From an uncultured Acetatifactor sp. (GTDB lineage Bacteria; Bacillota; Clostridia; Lachnospirales; Lachnospiraceae): 34,411 nt of DNA. Shown here one piece after another: positions 23,114 through 32,192 of the stretch (its first letter is position 1; each line of letters opens with the position of its first letter). Below the pieces are notes generated by a model. It ran no database searches. It saw only the letters and a list, made by a program, of their open reading frames with translations, and was not told the origin of the DNA. The stretch is from the NCBI RefSeq assembly GCF_910585425.1, contig NZ_CAJUCP010000059.1, positions 1 to 34,411 on the forward strand, in the 5' to 3' direction. Both the position numbers and the translations under genes were made by a program.

Positions 23114-24328
23114 ATGGCTGGAGACAACATCAGAAAAGAACAGTCCGCCCTGTCCGGGGCGGCATCGGTCGCAGGAACCGCAAGAGGCGCCATAAAGACA
23201 GGAAAAGCCATTGCCGGGGCAGCAAAAGGCGCGGCCGCAGGCCCCTATGGGATGCTGGCTGCAGGCTTATGGGAAAACAGGAAGGCGGCCGGGAAAATAC
23301 TGGCAGCCTTTGCTGCCCTGCTGATGCTGCCGGTCCTGTTCCTCCTGATGCTCCCCTCCCTGATCTTCGGCAGCCTGGGGCTGGATGATGCCACTGGCGA
23401 CGCGCTGAACGATAACAGCGTCATCATGGAGAACATTGCGGAAACGGAGGCTTCCATTGAAGCCATCCTCCGCAAGAAGCATGACGGCCTGCTGGAAGAA
23501 ATACAGCAGGAGGCGGATGCCCTGGGCCCCGGCTGCGAATACGGCATCACGGATGATTTTTCAGACCGCATCATCTACGAAAGCGCCCTGATCATCTCCC
23601 AGTTCTGCGCCTCGCAGGACGACTACCGTGAGATCAGCCTTGCAAAGCTGGAGCGGATACTCCGTGACAATACGGACGGCATCTTCACCTATACCGTCCA
23701 GATCACAGACTATGAGAAAACAGATGAGGAAACCGGGGAAACCCTCACCATACACCATTATGAATACACGGTGGAATACGCAGGCGACAGCTACTATGCC
23801 GAAAATGTCTTCCTTCTCACCGATGAACAGATGCAGACGGCAGAGGAATATGCCGCCAACCTGCACCTGTTTTTATTTGACACGGTTTATCTGGTGGAAA
23901 TCAACCCTGACCTGATACCGGGGGAAACCGGGAACAAAGCCGTTGACCTGGCCCTGACAAAGCTGGGCACGCCATACAGCCAGGAAAAGCGCAACCAGGA
24001 AGGCTATTTCGACTGCAGCTCCTTCACCTACTGGGTATACAGCCAGTTAGGCGTCATCCTGCAGCATGGCGGCTCCAACACGGCGGCCTCACAGGGAAGG
24101 TACATCACGGAGAACAACCTTGCCGTATCCTATGGCAGCCTTGCCCCCGGGGACCTGGTATTCTACTCCTTTGGGGTGAACAACCGCTACCTGAACATCG
24201 ACCATGTGGCAATCTATGCCGGGGACGGCTATGTGGTGGACGCTTCCTCTTCCAAGAAGAAAGTGGTCTACCGCCCCATCTACAGCACGGGCAACATTGT
24301 CCTGTGCGGCAGGCCCTACACGGAATAA
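23114..24328 (+). CDS. Membrane-anchored NlpC/P60 cell-wall hydrolase of the transfer system
   Basis: This 404-residue protein has a basic Ala/Gly-rich N-terminus, one membrane segment (about residues 57-83), a coiled central region and a C-terminal NlpC/P60 domain from about residue 277. The catalytic Cys lies in YFDCSSFTYW, the His in IDHVAIYAG, and the domain opens with ALTKLGTPY as usual. Gram-positive conjugation systems use such peptidases, in place of or alongside VirB1 lytic enzymes, to open peptidoglycan for the channel. A NTF2-like middle region (VQITDYEKTDEETG and following) may bind partner subunits. It belongs to the transfer operon, directly after the secreted glycine-rich protein. 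Confidence 0.88.
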   Translation: MAGDNIRKEQSALSGAASVAGTARGAIKTGKAIAGAAKGAAAGPYGMLAAGLWENRKAAGKILAAFAALLMLPVLFLLMLPSLIFGSLGLDDATGDALNDNSVIMENIAETEASIEAILRKKHDGLLEEIQQEADALGPGCEYGITDDFSDRIIYESALIISQFCASQDDYREISLAKLERILRDNTDGIFTYTVQITDYEKTDEETGETLTIHHYEYTVEYAGDSYYAENVFLLTDEQMQTAEEYAANLHLFLFDTVYLVEINPDLIPGETGNKAVDLALTKLGTPYSQEKRNQEGYFDCSSFTYWVYSQLGVILQHGGSNTAASQGRYITENNLAVSYGSLAPGDLVFYSFGVNNRYLNIDHVAIYAGDGYVVDASSSKKKVVYRPIYSTGNIVLCGRPYTE

Positions 24329-24409
24329 ACATACAACGGCCACTGGCGGGAACGGGCATACCCTCGCCCCTCCCGCCTTCAGCAAATATCTTAGGAGGTG
24401 CATTAAGGA

Positions 24410-27400
24410 ATGTCTATAAGACAGGAAGAAAATGACATATACATCATACCACCCAACTTCATCGATACCGGAACGGTGTTCGGCGGGACCATCAAGCTGA
24501 GGAATGCGGCGGAGGCGCTGGCAGCCTCACTGCTCATCGGCCTGCCCGTGTTCCACCTGCCCGTGACACTGACAACGAAGATCATCATCGCCTGCCTGAC
24601 CGTGCTCCCGGCAGCCCTGTTCGCCATCATCGGCATCAACGGCGAAAGCCTGACCTCATTCGTCATCAACTTCTTCGTATACCTGAAGAACCGCAGGATC
24701 GTCGGAATACGGGAGGATACAGACGAAACGCCGGAAAAAGAAAGAAAGCCCGGAAAACAGCAGAAAGCCGCAAGGAAACGGCGGGAAAAGAAAGTAAAAC
24801 CCAAAAAAGAGGATTATGCCGAGGAGTTCGGGCAGTTTAAGGAGCGCCGGCAGGCAAAGCAGGCGGCATCTGCAGAGGATGCAGGCAAGCACCAGAAAAA
24901 GAAACTCGGTGTCTCCCAGATGCGTGAGCGCATGAGGGAGGAGCCGGAACCGGAGCTGATAAACCCTTCCGCCTCCTATCTCCCCATCCGGAAGATCGAA
25001 AACGGCATCATCTACACCAAAGACCGCCGCTATGTGAAGATCATAGAGGTCATCCCCATCAACTTCCTGCTGCGGAGCGCCAGGGAACAGAGGGGCATCA
25101 TCTATTCCTTTATCAGCTACTTAAAGATAAGCCCCGTGAAGCTCCAGTTCAAAGTCCTGACCAGGCGTGCCGACATCAACAGGCATCTGGAAACCCTGCG
25201 GGAGGAGATGCGCCTGGAGACAGATGAGCGCTGCCTTGCGCTCCAGAAGGATTATGAAAACCTGATCCGCCGCATCGGTTCCAGGGAAGCCATCACAAGG
25301 CGCTTCTTCATCATCTTTGAGTATGAGCCTTTTGCGGCAAACCGGGGGAATGAGGAAAGCGACGCCATATCCGCCCTTACCACTGCAGTGCGGACTGCTA
25401 AGACCTACCTGCAGCAATGCGGGAACGAACTTCTGGTCCCCGACAATGAGGATGAGATGGCTGCGGAGGTATTCTACAGTATCCTGAACCGTAAGACCAG
25501 CGTGGCAAAGCCTTTGAGTGTGCGTGTGAATGAGGTCATCGGGCAGTACATCAATGCAGGCAGGCGGGATGAGATTGGGAACATCCCCGCCATGGAATTC
25601 ATCGCGCCGGAGACCATCGACTACACCCACGGCAATTATGTCATCATGGACGGCACCTACCATACCTACCTTTTAGTGCCTTCCGGGGGCTACCGCCCGC
25701 AGGTGTGCGCCGGATGGATCTCCCTCCTTGTCAATGCAGGCGAGGGGATTGACGTGGACATCTTCTTTGACCGCCAGCCCAAGGACCGCATCCAGCAAAA
25801 GCTCGGACAGCAGCTTAGGATAAACCGCTCCAAGATCAAGGACACCTCCGACACCAACTCGGACTTCGATGACCTGGACAGCGCCATCCGCTCCGGCTAT
25901 TTCCTGAAGGAAGGGCTTGCAAACAACGAGGACTTCTATTACATGAACATCCTCATCACCATCACGGCGGACAGCCTTGAGGAGCTGGAGTGGCGCACCA
26001 ATGAGATGAAAAAGCTGATGCTCTCACATGACATGGAGGCGGTCTCCTGCCACTTCAGGGAGGAACAGGCGCTGCTCTCCGCCCTGCCTCTGGTATCGCT
26101 GGAGAAAAAGCTGTTTGAGCGCTCCAAGCGCAACATCCTGACAGGCAGCGTGGCAGGCTGTTATCCCTTTACCTCCTTTGAGATGTGCGATGACAACGGC
26201 ATCCTTTTAGGGGTGAACAAGCACAACAACTCGCTGATCATCGTGGATATCTTCAATTCCCGCGTCTACAAGAACGCGAACATGGCTATCCTGGGAACCT
26301 CCGGCGCGGGCAAGACCTTCACCATGCAGCTCATGGCGCTTCGGATGCGCCGCAGGAACATACAGGTGTTCATCATCGCCCCCTTGAAAGGGCATGAGTT
26401 CCACCGGGCCTGCAGCAACATCGGCGGGGAGTTCATCCAGATCTCGCCTGCCTCCAAAAACTGCATCAACATCATGGAGATCCGGAAGGTGGATTCCTCC
26501 GCCAGTGACATTCTGGACGGCCCGCAGACGGAAAAATCGGAGCTTGCAGCAAAGATACAGCGGCTCCACATCTTCTTTTCCCTGCTGATCCCGGACATGA
26601 CACATGAGGAACGGCAGCTTCTGGATGAGGCGCTGATACAGACCTATAACCAGAAAGGCATCACCCACAACAACGAAAGCCTGCCTGACCCGGAAGACCC
26701 GGAACACTACCGGGAAATGCCGGTGCTTGAGGATGTATTCAATATCTTAAAGCAGAACCCGGATACGAAGCGCCTTGCCAATATCATGAACCGGCTGGTG
26801 CATGGCTCCGCCTCCACCTTCAACCAGCAGACCAACGTGAACCTTGACAATAAATATACCGTGCTGGACATTTCAGAGCTGACAGGCGACCTGTTGACGG
26901 TGGGTATGTTCGTTGCGCTGGACTACGTTTGGGACAAGGCGAAGGAAGACCGTACCGTGGAAAAAGCCATCTTCATTGACGAGACATGGCAGTTAATCGG
27001 TGCGGCGTCCAACCGCCTCGCGGCAGAGTTCGTGCTGGAGATCTTCAAGATCATCCGTGGGTACGGCGGCTCCGCCATCTGCGCCACCCAGGACCTGAAC
27101 GACTTCTTTGCGCTGGAGGACGGCAAATACGGCAAAGGCATCATCAATAACTCCAAGACCAAGATCGTCCTAAACCTGGAGGACGAGGAGGCCATGCGTG
27201 TGCAGTCCATCCTGCACCTGTCCGAAGCGGAGACAATGGCAGTCACCCACTTTGAAAGAGGCAACGGCCTGATCTCCACCAACAACAATAACGTCACCGT
27301 GGAATTCAAGGCATCGGAACTGGAGAAGGAACTGATCACCACAGACCGTAATGAACTGAAAAAGCTGCTGGAAAAGGAAAGGCAGCGCAGGCAGATGGCT

Positions 27401-27412
27401 GAAGCAGTCTGA
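24410..27412 (+). CDS. PrgI-VirB4 fusion: type IV secretion ATPase
   Basis: This 1000-residue protein starts behind AGGAGG. About residues 1-95 match PrgI/VirB3-like membrane proteins with two hydrophobic segments (SLLIGLPVFHLPV and IIIACLTVLPAALFAIIGI). A basic charged linker spans about 100-185. The VirB4/TraE ATPase follows, with Walker A GTSGAGKT at 629-636, Walker B AIFIDE (Asp857-Glu858), and the late AICATQDLNDFF motif. It is the energy-providing ATPase of the transfer channel. In many elements PrgI and VirB4 are separate neighbouring genes; here they are one polypeptide. It closes the first transfer operon. Confidence 0.93.
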   Translation: MSIRQEENDIYIIPPNFIDTGTVFGGTIKLRNAAEALAASLLIGLPVFHLPVTLTTKIIIACLTVLPAALFAIIGINGESLTSFVINFFVYLKNRRIVGIREDTDETPEKERKPGKQQKAARKRREKKVKPKKEDYAEEFGQFKERRQAKQAASAEDAGKHQKKKLGVSQMRERMREEPEPELINPSASYLPIRKIENGIIYTKDRRYVKIIEVIPINFLLRSAREQRGIIYSFISYLKISPVKLQFKVLTRRADINRHLETLREEMRLETDERCLALQKDYENLIRRIGSREAITRRFFIIFEYEPFAANRGNEESDAISALTTAVRTAKTYLQQCGNELLVPDNEDEMAAEVFYSILNRKTSVAKPLSVRVNEVIGQYINAGRRDEIGNIPAMEFIAPETIDYTHGNYVIMDGTYHTYLLVPSGGYRPQVCAGWISLLVNAGEGIDVDIFFDRQPKDRIQQKLGQQLRINRSKIKDTSDTNSDFDDLDSAIRSGYFLKEGLANNEDFYYMNILITITADSLEELEWRTNEMKKLMLSHDMEAVSCHFREEQALLSALPLVSLEKKLFERSKRNILTGSVAGCYPFTSFEMCDDNGILLGVNKHNNSLIIVDIFNSRVYKNANMAILGTSGAGKTFTMQLMALRMRRRNIQVFIIAPLKGHEFHRACSNIGGEFIQISPASKNCINIMEIRKVDSSASDILDGPQTEKSELAAKIQRLHIFFSLLIPDMTHEERQLLDEALIQTYNQKGITHNNESLPDPEDPEHYREMPVLEDVFNILKQNPDTKRLANIMNRLVHGSASTFNQQTNVNLDNKYTVLDISELTGDLLTVGMFVALDYVWDKAKEDRTVEKAIFIDETWQLIGAASNRLAAEFVLEIFKIIRGYGGSAICATQDLNDFFALEDGKYGKGIINNSKTKIVLNLEDEEAMRVQSILHLSEAETMAVTHFERGNGLISTNNNNVTVEFKASELEKELITTDRNELKKLLEKERQRRQMAEAV

Positions 27413-27430
27413 TACTTACACTTTACATAC

Positions 27431-27586
27431 GGTTTACGCATGGCAGGGGGAATCCATCCCTGTCGGAAATACCTTTATGTACGCTTTAAGTAAAGTTTAC
27501 GCATATACAGTGCATCTTCCAGTTCCAGACCAGCACTGTATGTAAAGTTTATGTAATCTGTACGCAGAGTTACTTCCTATTATAAT
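27431..27586 (+). promoter_or_regulatory. Operator-like repeats, hairpin and promoter before the accessory genes
   Basis: The dyad GTAAAGTTTAC (27490-27500) is perfect around one base. GTAAAGTTTATG recurs at 27542-27553 and GGTTTACGCA at 27431-27440. Between the two main copies ATACAGTGC (27505-27513) pairs with GCACTGTAT (27533-27541). A TATAAT (27581-27586) follows with only a weak -35, so transcription may need an activator at these sites. Confidence 0.6.
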
Positions 27587-27641
27587 AAATACCATTCCCT
27601 GCGGCAGGCTTATATGCCGCAGGAACAAAGGAGGCTGTACC

Positions 27642-28181
27642 ATGCAGCAGAAAAACCAACAGCAGGAAAACCATTTACCGGAGATCACCCGGCTGCTTTC
27701 CATGTACCATGCCCTCAGCCTTCCCCAGCTTGGACGGCTCTACCCGGAACTGACAGAGGGTAAGCTCCTGCGCCTGCTGGGGCGGCTGGAAAAAACAGGG
27801 CGGCTTGCCTTACTGCCGGAACGGGGGCTTGTCCTGTATTCAAAGGACTGCATCCCCAGCCCGTCCACCCTTGCCGCCTTCTGGGTGCTCCTGGATTTCC
27901 GGGAAGACATCACCTTCCACACGGCCAGCGATTTTCCGGTGGCGCTGACCTTCTACACCCAGTCGGATGCCTATGACGTCATCCACATACCGGAAGAAAA
28001 AGAGATGCTCATGAACAATGCCCTTTCCGCTTATAAAGAGGATGCGCCCCGCCGCATAGCCATCGTGGACCATGCCGGGCAGATACCCCTCCTTGCTATC
28101 CCCGGCACTGCCGCTTTCTGTACGGTCACGCCGGACGGGAAGGTGCAGTATTACAGGAAACAAGGAGTGACAGATACTTAA
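27642..28181 (+). CDS. Winged-helix accessory protein (DUF5697-like, tentative)
   Basis: This 179-residue soluble protein starts behind AAAGGAGG. The N-terminal 70 residues form a winged helix (LPEITRLLSMYHALSLPQLG, LLRLLGRLEKTGRLALL, then a GLVLYSKD wing). The C-terminal half is an alpha/beta region ending in VQYYRKQG. It recalls from memory the DUF5697 family found in Lachnospiraceae elements, unverified. Its stop overlaps the next gene's start as TAATG, so translation is coupled with the RusA-like gene. It may be a regulator of the accessory operon, perhaps acting at the repeats upstream. Confidence 0.7.
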   Translation: MQQKNQQQENHLPEITRLLSMYHALSLPQLGRLYPELTEGKLLRLLGRLEKTGRLALLPERGLVLYSKDCIPSPSTLAAFWVLLDFREDITFHTASDFPVALTFYTQSDAYDVIHIPEEKEMLMNNALSAYKEDAPRRIAIVDHAGQIPLLAIPGTAAFCTVTPDGKVQYYRKQGVTDT

Positions 28182-28840
28182 TGGACCGACACACTTTATC
28201 ATCCCGCCTTGCGCGGATAGGGGATGACCTCCCCCGGCTGTCAAACACCATAAATGCCATGGCAGCCAACACCGGCACCTATGGGAAAAACTATGAGGAA
28301 CTTAGCCTGGATGCCGCCCGGCGCGCGGAACGGATCGCCTGTTCCCTGCGCAACCTCATCTATGCCGCAGACCTTGTGCCGAAGCCCGTCCTCATGGAAG
28401 CGGCCGCCCAGGTACACGGCATTTCCATAAAACATACGCAGGGCATCGTGGAGATCGCCCTGCCCGGCCTGATGCCGAAACGCACCAAACGCGTCAACAC
28501 CACGTTCCTGACCGATCCGCTGCATGCGGCGCTTGAGGCTTACACAAAGGGACATGACCTTCCGCATTTCAGGCAGTGCGTGGTCTGTTTTTCCCATGTG
28601 TTCGACAAGAACCTCTCCGACAGGCGGGTGCGGGACTACGACAACCTGGAGTGCAAGCAGCTTTTAGATACCGTGGCAGGCTTCCTGATGGCCGACGACA
28701 GCGGGCTGTTCTGCGACGCCTACCACACCACGGAATTCGGGGAAAGGGACTGCACCATCCTCGCCGTCATGGAAAAAAGCCGCTTCCCCGGATGGCTGAA
28801 AGAGCGGGAGGACAGGGAAAAAAGCATATCGGATTTTTAA
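28181..28840 (+). CDS. RusA-like Holliday-junction nuclease candidate (DUF6100-like)
   Basis: This 219-residue protein has a helical N-terminal half (to about residue 75) of unknown role. The C-terminal half matches the RusA resolvase pattern: basic DRRVRDYDNL with Asp152 and Asp154, Lys159, Asp163, and a distal ADDS with Asp172-Asp173. RusA uses three aspartates placed like this (DxDN plus a distal DD) to bind metal and cut branched DNA. From memory the family may be annotated as DUF6100. A junction nuclease would suit an element that replicates or recombines during transfer. The identification rests on motif spacing, not on full-length similarity. Confidence 0.65.
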   Translation: MDRHTLSSRLARIGDDLPRLSNTINAMAANTGTYGKNYEELSLDAARRAERIACSLRNLIYAADLVPKPVLMEAAAQVHGISIKHTQGIVEIALPGLMPKRTKRVNTTFLTDPLHAALEAYTKGHDLPHFRQCVVCFSHVFDKNLSDRRVRDYDNLECKQLLDTVAGFLMADDSGLFCDAYHTTEFGERDCTILAVMEKSRFPGWLKEREDREKSISDF

Positions 28841-29028
28841 GGGATTTTACGGAAAATCTCCCGGCTGCGGTAAAAACTGCGCCTCCCATGCGGAAATACG
28901 GGGTTTCTGCTTCCGTGCCCCCGCCATTCCTTAACCGGAGTCTCAGGCGTGTACGGTAAAAAAAGCGCAATCCCATCTCCTCGTGCCACCTGCTAACGCC
29001 GCATCCATTTACAAGAAAGGAGCCAGCC

Positions 29029-30153
29029 ATGAACGACACATCCACCGCCGCATACCGCCTGCTCTCCCTGACCGCCCTGTCCGGAGAGTGCAGCCCTGAT
29101 ATCCTGTCCCGACTAGGCATCGGCCCCAGCTATGGGGAAAAACTGGTGACAAAGCTGAAGGATGAGGGCCTCCTCAAGACACATTACAAAGACCGGCTCC
29201 GGGGATACCGGCTGGCCTGCGGCGGCAAAAAGCTCCTGCTTGCCCAGAACCCGGAACGCTTCTCATTCTACCTGTCCGGCAACACCGAAACGAACCACCC
29301 CAGAAGCGGCTACCCCAGGCGGCTGCGCCTCCAGCAGGCATCCCACATATATGCCATGCTGCTGAATGCAGGCATCACCTTTTTCCGTGATGAAAAGCCC
29401 CTGATCTTCCGGGAGGAACCGCAGGCCGGGGAATCTGTCCGGATGCCCCTGCCCATCTTCTACCACTCAAGGGAGGTCAAGGAACTGGGCACGGAGGCCG
29501 TGAAAATCGGCAACTCCCGCATCATGGGAATCCTTTTTGCACCAGGCTGCATCTATGCCCTGTTCCATACAGGAACTGCACCAATCAAGTGGGAGTACCA
29601 GACTGAGCTGCGGGTAAAGACATTCCTTTCCCACCATATCAGCAGGGGGATCCTCTCCAGAGGGAGCATCGAGCCATGCTACCATCCGGACACGCCCATA
29701 AGGCTCCTCTTCATCGGCAGCGGTATGGACACAGCCCTGAAGCTGATGGAGAGCACCGGCGGCTTCCAGAAAAGCTATTTCTGCCTGGATTCCAGTTTTG
29801 ACTATTTCCATTATGTCCCGGATGATGCCGCAGGAGAGACAACGCTCCGGCTGCTCTGCTCCCCGGCCCTGCAGAAAGCGCTCCGGAGCCTGCTCCTGTC
29901 CGACCTGCAGCCTCCCTGCCCCGATTACGGGCTGGAACATGATGCCGTATCGGAGGGGATGCCGGTGCTCCTTGCCTTTGACTTCGACATGCTGCGGCTG
30001 TCCCGGTTCCGTACTGCCCTCTCCTTCCACGGGCTTGCCGGGAACCTGGTCTGCTTCGACTTCCAGAAACCGGTCCTGCAGCAATACTTTGGGGATGCAG
30101 CCGCCATTGAAACCATTGACCTGTATAAATTTGAAAGGAGGTTCCTGCACTGA
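29029..30153 (+). CDS. Winged-helix element protein of unknown function
   Basis: This 374-residue protein starts behind AAAGGAG. Residues 1-70 form a winged helix: TAAYRLLSLTALSGECSPDI, GEKLVTKLKDEGLLK, then an RLRGYRLA wing. The remaining 300 residues are alpha/beta with no recognised motif. It stands just before the coupling protein, a place where many elements carry an auxiliary DNA-processing or replication-relaxation protein, so binding at the transfer origin is a reasonable but unproven idea. The 188-bp gap before it (28841-29028) holds nothing I can support. Its stop overlaps the likely CTG start of the next gene. Confidence 0.75.
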   Translation: MNDTSTAAYRLLSLTALSGECSPDILSRLGIGPSYGEKLVTKLKDEGLLKTHYKDRLRGYRLACGGKKLLLAQNPERFSFYLSGNTETNHPRSGYPRRLRLQQASHIYAMLLNAGITFFRDEKPLIFREEPQAGESVRMPLPIFYHSREVKELGTEAVKIGNSRIMGILFAPGCIYALFHTGTAPIKWEYQTELRVKTFLSHHISRGILSRGSIEPCYHPDTPIRLLFIGSGMDTALKLMESTGGFQKSYFCLDSSFDYFHYVPDDAAGETTLRLLCSPALQKALRSLLLSDLQPPCPDYGLEHDAVSEGMPVLLAFDFDMLRLSRFRTALSFHGLAGNLVCFDFQKPVLQQYFGDAAAIETIDLYKFERRFLH

Positions 30154-32120
30154 AACTGACAGAAAACAAAAAGAAACAGATGACGCTCTTCTTCGTCCTG
30201 CCCGTCCTGCTCATGGCGCTTGCCTATGCAGGCGGCTATGTATCCCAGTTCATCATCAACTACCGGGACTGGACTTCATCCGGGGGCACACCGGGGAACG
30301 GCACCTCGCCGGCATTCCCCGACGGCTCGCCTGGCGCCTGCCTGAAAGCGCTCACCGTATTCCCTTACAGCCTGTACGGGATCGCCCTGTGCATCGGCAT
30401 CTCCGGGCTGCTGGTATTTATGGTGATGCGGATGGGCTTTGGCAGGAAAGGCACCTATGACAGGGAACGGAACCTGACCTACTCAGACCAGGGGACTTAC
30501 GGCACCTCCGGCTTCATGACGGACTCTGAGATGCGTGAAGTGCTGGAGCTGGTGCCTAACATCATGGGAAACCGGGGCGTCATCTTAGGGAAGCTGTACG
30601 GGAAAGCGGTCTGCCTGCCGGAGAAAACGCGGATGAACCGCAACGTGGCGGTATTCGGGGCCAGCGGAAGCATGAAAAGCCGGGCTTATGCAAGGAACGT
30701 GGTGTTCCAGTGTGTGAAACGCGGGGAGAGCCTCATCATTACCGATCCAAAGTCGGAGCTATATGCTGACCTGTGCCTCTATCTTGAAGAAAACGGCTAC
30801 ACCGTGCGGGTGTTCAACCTGATCAACCCTGAAAATTCCGACAGCTGGAACTGCCTCGCGGAGATCGAGGGGCAGGAGATCATGGCGCAGCTCTTTTCCG
30901 ATGTCATCATCAAAAACACCGGCTCCCCGAAAGGCGACCACTTCTGGGACAACTCGGAGATGAACCTGTTGAAAGCCCTTGTGCTGTATGTGGACCAGGG
31001 ATTCCCGCCGGAGGGAAAGAACATCGGGCAGGTCTACAAGCTGCTGACCATGAACTCCGAAAAGGAGCTGAACAGCCTCTTTGACCTGCTCCCGGTCACC
31101 CACCCGGCAAAGGCGCCCTACAACATCTTCAAGCAGGCGTCCGACACGGTGCGCAGCGGCGTCATCATCGGGCTTGGCACAAGGCTGCAGGTATTCCAGA
31201 ATAAGCTGATCCGGCAGATCACCAGCTATAACGAGATCAGCCTGACGCAGCCGGGCTACGAGAAGTGCGCCTATTTCTGCATCACTTCAGACCAGGATTC
31301 CACCTTTGACTTCCTCTCCTCCCTGTTCATGTCCTTCGTGTTCATCAAGCTGGTGAGATACGCGGACAAATACGGGGACGGCGGGAAGCTGCCCGTTCCG
31401 GTACATATCCTTGCAGACGAGCTTGCCAACGGCGGCTGTACCATTGCTGACCTTACCAAGAAGATCAGCACCATCCGCTCCAGGCAGCTCTCCATAAGCT
31501 GCATCTTCCAGAACCTGCCCCAGATGCAGAACCGCTACCCGTTAAACCAGTGGCAGGAGATCATCGGGAACTGCGACACCCAGCTTTTCCTGGGCTGCAC
31601 CGATGAGCTGACGGCCGAGTTCATCTCGAACCGCACCGGTGAGGTCAGCGTGGCCGTATCCAGCCAGGCAAAGCAGCTCAATACCTGGCGGGTGTCAGAT
31701 TACACGCCGGAATACCGGGAGACACATTCCATCGGGAAGCGCAAGCTGCTGACGCCGGATGAGGTGCTGCGGCTGCCGCTGGATGAGGCACTGATCATCC
31801 TCCGGGGCCAGAAGGTGCTGAAGGTGGGGAAATATGACTACACCCTCCACCCGGAGAGCCGGAAATTAAAGGAAAGCCGGGCCAGCGACCATATCCCGGA
31901 GTGGCGCAGTCTCCCGGAATCACCGGAGCCGGACTTTTCACGGCTGATGAAGCCGGAACCGAAACAGAAGAAACCAAAGGCGCCCAGAAAGAACCCTGCC
32001 CCTGCAGGCACTGCGCCCACCGGCCCTCCCCCTGAATGGGCGGATGAACGGCAGGCATTCTTCCCTGCGGACGGGGACTGCGGTATCGTCATGACGGACA
32101 AGAAATCCATCATGTCCTGA
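30150..32120 (+). CDS. VirD4-type coupling protein (TraG/TcpA-like)
   Basis: This protein has about 656 residues. Two N-terminal membrane segments (TLFFVLPVLLMALAYAGGYV and YSLYGIALCIGISGLLVFMV) precede the ATPase domain with a Walker A-like loop GASGSMKS (residues 170-177), IITDPKSELYADL, Walker B HILADEL and CIFQNLPQMQNRY. It hands the relaxase-bound DNA strand to the channel. AGGAGG at 30136-30141 is eight bases before CTG 30150, which overlaps the previous stop as CTGA. ATG 30180 lacks a ribosome site and would remove a basic segment (LKLTENKKKQ), so CTG initiation is proposed. Met replaces the usual Gly in the Walker A loop. The C-terminus is a Pro/Lys-rich tail. Confidence 0.9.
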   Translation: MKLTENKKKQMTLFFVLPVLLMALAYAGGYVSQFIINYRDWTSSGGTPGNGTSPAFPDGSPGACLKALTVFPYSLYGIALCIGISGLLVFMVMRMGFGRKGTYDRERNLTYSDQGTYGTSGFMTDSEMREVLELVPNIMGNRGVILGKLYGKAVCLPEKTRMNRNVAVFGASGSMKSRAYARNVVFQCVKRGESLIITDPKSELYADLCLYLEENGYTVRVFNLINPENSDSWNCLAEIEGQEIMAQLFSDVIIKNTGSPKGDHFWDNSEMNLLKALVLYVDQGFPPEGKNIGQVYKLLTMNSEKELNSLFDLLPVTHPAKAPYNIFKQASDTVRSGVIIGLGTRLQVFQNKLIRQITSYNEISLTQPGYEKCAYFCITSDQDSTFDFLSSLFMSFVFIKLVRYADKYGDGGKLPVPVHILADELANGGCTIADLTKKISTIRSRQLSISCIFQNLPQMQNRYPLNQWQEIIGNCDTQLFLGCTDELTAEFISNRTGEVSVAVSSQAKQLNTWRVSDYTPEYRETHSIGKRKLLTPDEVLRLPLDEALIILRGQKVLKVGKYDYTLHPESRKLKESRASDHIPEWRSLPESPEPDFSRLMKPEPKQKKPKAPRKNPAPAGTAPTGPPPEWADERQAFFPADGDCGIVMTDKKSIMS

Positions 32121-32192
32121 GCTGCCCGGCAAAACAGCCTGCCTGTGGAAACCTGCAGGCAGACCAGACAATCATGAAAAGGAGACAAAACT

